A stretch of 64,000 nucleotides of DNA from Bacillota bacterium (lineage in GTDB: Bacteria; Bacillota; Bacilli; Paenibacillales; UBA4045): positions 1-64,000 of the forward strand of contig JAEZQY010000020.1 in assembly GCA_023441055.1 (NCBI GenBank), in the 5' to 3' direction. Position 1 is the stretch's first letter. Every line of letters begins with the position of its first letter. The notes under the pieces are model-generated. The model was given only the letters and a program-made list of their open reading frames with translations. It made no database searches and was not told where the DNA came from. This document shows positions 62,279-64,000 of the stretch, in pieces. The position numbers and the translations under genes are program-made.

Positions 62279-64000
62279 CGTGTCAGCCTTCCTTCCTCAT
62301 CGCTCTTGTGCAGCCATTTCGCAATTACGGTCGCCGCCTCTGCGCGGGTCGTGTTGGACTTAGGTCGGAACTGTCCGCTCGTATCCCCTGTAATGATGCC
62401 GCTCTCTGCCGCCGCTTGAACCGCCGCATTCGCCCAGCCGGAGATCGCTGCGTCATCCGCGAATGACCGCTCCCTGGTCCCCGAGGATAGCCCGAACGCC
62501 CTCGCTATGATCGCCGCCGTCTCCTCTCTGGTGATCTGCGCATTCGGCCGGAAGGTGCCATCCGCATACCCGCTGATCCATTGACGCGCAGCTGCAGCCG
62601 AAATTATCGCCTCCGCCCAATGCCCCGCCGTATCCGCGAAGCGCCGCTCCCCGGAAGGCTCCAGGTGAAGGACGCGCGCCACGAGGGCGATGAATTCTGC
62701 CCGCGTAATTGGCCGATCCGGTTTGTACTGGCCATCCGGGTAACCGGAAGCCAGGCCCAGCTGCATCAGCTGCATGATGTAGGGTTCTGCCCAATGGCCC
62801 GCTACATCAGCAGGCACTTCGAGCTCGATCTCCACAGCAGCCGCTTCCTCAGCCGCTACCGCGATCACTGCGAACTTCGTAAAGTGATCGGTTTCGCCGC
62901 TGACCGTCCGCGCCTCCCAATCGACCTCAACCTGCTCCAGCTCTATCCATTCCCCTGTCTGCTCATCTAACCAGGCCAGTGTAAGCCGCATCCCGCTGGC
63001 ATCCAGCTCCTCTGGCGCGACCTCGAACGGAAGCTCCACTCGGATTCGCTCAGCGAACAGCCCGGGCACATCCTTGGTAATCTCATACACGCTGCTGTAA
63101 ATCTGCTCCAGGGATGGGAGCGCATCATCACTAACCATCTCGACGCGGATTGTGACCGATTGTTCAACAGCTGACTCCGGCACTTGGAAAACAACCCCCA
63201 GCACTTCTATGACTCCGCCCTGCTGTGTGATCGTTCCTGTCTCAAATTCATCCTCGGCATCCGAATCCGAGCTGGACTCCTCCTCTGAATCCGACGATTC
63301 TGAATCTTCTGGCTCATCAGGCTCACTTGCCGCGATCACCTGCACCGTTCGTGTCACCGGATCAGCAGCATTGCCCGCCCGATCCGCTGCATCATATTGC
63401 AGCGTGTATGTTCCGGCTGCAGCTTGATTGACGCTGCCGCTGACCGTTATCAGCCCCGTAATATTCCCATCTACATCATCAATGGCTGCCGCCCCCGGAT
63501 CGCTGAATGCCTGACCTTGTTCAAGTATAATCGTTACTGAGCCGTTCAAGGTGATGACCGGCTTCACACGATCAATATTCGCGATCTGACGTTTCTCGAT
63601 TACTTCAAGACCGGTCAGGTCCTTCGCATACAGGCTGATCCATCCATTTTCATTCAGCACAATCGGACTGCTGTCCCACAGCGTTCCTCCTGCAGCGAAG
63701 TCAGCAAGCTGCGCATCCTCCAGCATGTACTTCATGACATCCAGCCCATTGGTCGCATAGACCGCAGCTGTCACGGTTACCGCGCCATTGGTCTGCCCGA
63801 TTGGCGATAAGCTCGGGAAGATCGCTAGTGATTCATCCGACTCAACAACATGCACCAGCCGCTGCACAGGGTCACTCGTATTGCCGACTGCATCGGTCAC
63901 CTGATAGATCAGCGTGTATACGCCCGCTTCGGATGAATCCACATGACCAGTCACGCTCACGAAAGCGGTCAGAATGCCATCCTTATCATCCGTCGCGGTT
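62275..64000 (-). CDS. SLH-domain cell-surface protein with Ig-like repeats, N-terminus cut by window
   Basis: A large envelope protein, 574 residues visible. Two or more Ig-like DUF5011/HYR repeats (one marked AIDDVDGNITG) occupy the first 225 residues. An acidic Ser/Glu/Asp linker follows, then a ZU5-like beta domain with a VPESAVEQSVTIRVEM segment. Three SLH domains close the protein (about 390-565; each with TRAE or TREE and GYPDG/GYADG/GDTSG motifs). SLH domains bind pyruvylated cell-wall polymer, so the protein is held on the surface. The frame is open at the window edge, so the start, signal peptide and further repeats are not seen. Confidence 0.9.
   Translation of the reverse strand, partial: TATDDKDGILTAFVSVTGHVDSSEAGVYTLIYQVTDAVGNTSDPVQRLVHVVESDESLAIFPSLSPIGQTNGAVTVTAAVYATNGLDVMKYMLEDAQLADFAAGGTLWDSSPIVLNENGWISLYAKDLTGLEVIEKRQIANIDRVKPVITLNGSVTIILEQGQAFSDPGAAAIDDVDGNITGLITVSGSVNQAAAGTYTLQYDAADRAGNAADPVTRTVQVIAASEPDEPEDSESSDSEEESSSDSDAEDEFETGTITQQGGVIEVLGVVFQVPESAVEQSVTIRVEMVSDDALPSLEQIYSSVYEITKDVPGLFAERIRVELPFEVAPEELDASGMRLTLAWLDEQTGEWIELEQVEVDWEARTVSGETDHFTKFAVIAVAAEEAAAVEIELEVPADVAGHWAEPYIMQLMQLGLASGYPDGQYKPDRPITRAEFIALVARVLHLEPSGERRFADTAGHWAEAIISAAAARQWISGYADGTFRPNAQITREETAAIIARAFGLSSGTRERSFADDAAISGWANAAVQAAAESGIITGDTSGQFRPKSNTTRAEAATVIAKWLHKSDEEGRLTR

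Overview
The window comes from a Gram-positive, spore-former-type Firmicute, most probably Paenibacillus or a close relative of the Paenibacillaceae. The indications are strong GGAGG-type ribosome sites, a three-SLH surface protein, a bacillithiol deacetylase pair (bshB2/yojF), a YclNOPQ-type siderophore importer, a PerR-type box on a catalase gene, and LplB/LplC-type sugar permeases with a large membrane-bound AraC regulator. No rRNA, tRNA, CRISPR array, prophage or transposase was seen. Both ends cut through genes: a polysaccharide lyase on the left and an SLH protein on the right.

Region 1 (1-9.96 kb): a secreted PL8-type lyase with golvesin-like C-terminal domains, glutaminase glsA, and an unusual cluster. 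The cluster has two paralogous STAND-like ATPases (each with a degenerate GNAT-like middle and a C-terminal helix-turn-helix) on either side of a secreted stalk-domain protein. One ATPase follows a CPBP intramembrane protease gene by about 40 bases. Region 2 (10-24.5 kb): an AlkD-type DNA repair protein, a UMF1 transporter/phosphodiesterase/DUF4317 operon, a siderophore importer with two Fur-box promoters, the bacillithiol genes, MATE and DHA2 efflux pumps with a TetR regulator, a repeat-rich intergenic stretch with a REP-like inverted repeat, and a DUF488 gene.

Region 3 (24.5-53.2 kb): a membrane-anchored protein of unknown function, then a large carbohydrate island. It has two CUT1-type sugar importers without their own ATPase, four Gfo/Idh/MocA dehydrogenases, two TIM-barrel isomerase-like proteins, a FucU/RbsD mutarotase, an aldo/keto reductase, a cytosolic glycosidase-like protein, a cytosolic sialidase-like propeller, two ROK regulators, an AraC regulator, a GNAT protein, and NagA-like and NagB enzymes. 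The most natural reading is uptake of oligosaccharides or glycosides followed by intracellular oxidation, epimerisation or hydrolysis, with an amino-sugar branch feeding glycolysis. The substrate cannot be read from sequence.

Region 4 (53.2-64 kb): PerR-type catalase, SulP transporter with a cysteine-free ArsR regulator, DUF805 protein, a calcium-type P-type ATPase, a MOSC protein, a small multidrug-export-family protein, a small membrane protein, and the SLH/Ig-like surface protein. Intergenic stretches are all shorter than 300 bases. Those with recognisable promoters, operators or hairpins are listed; I see nothing definite in the others.
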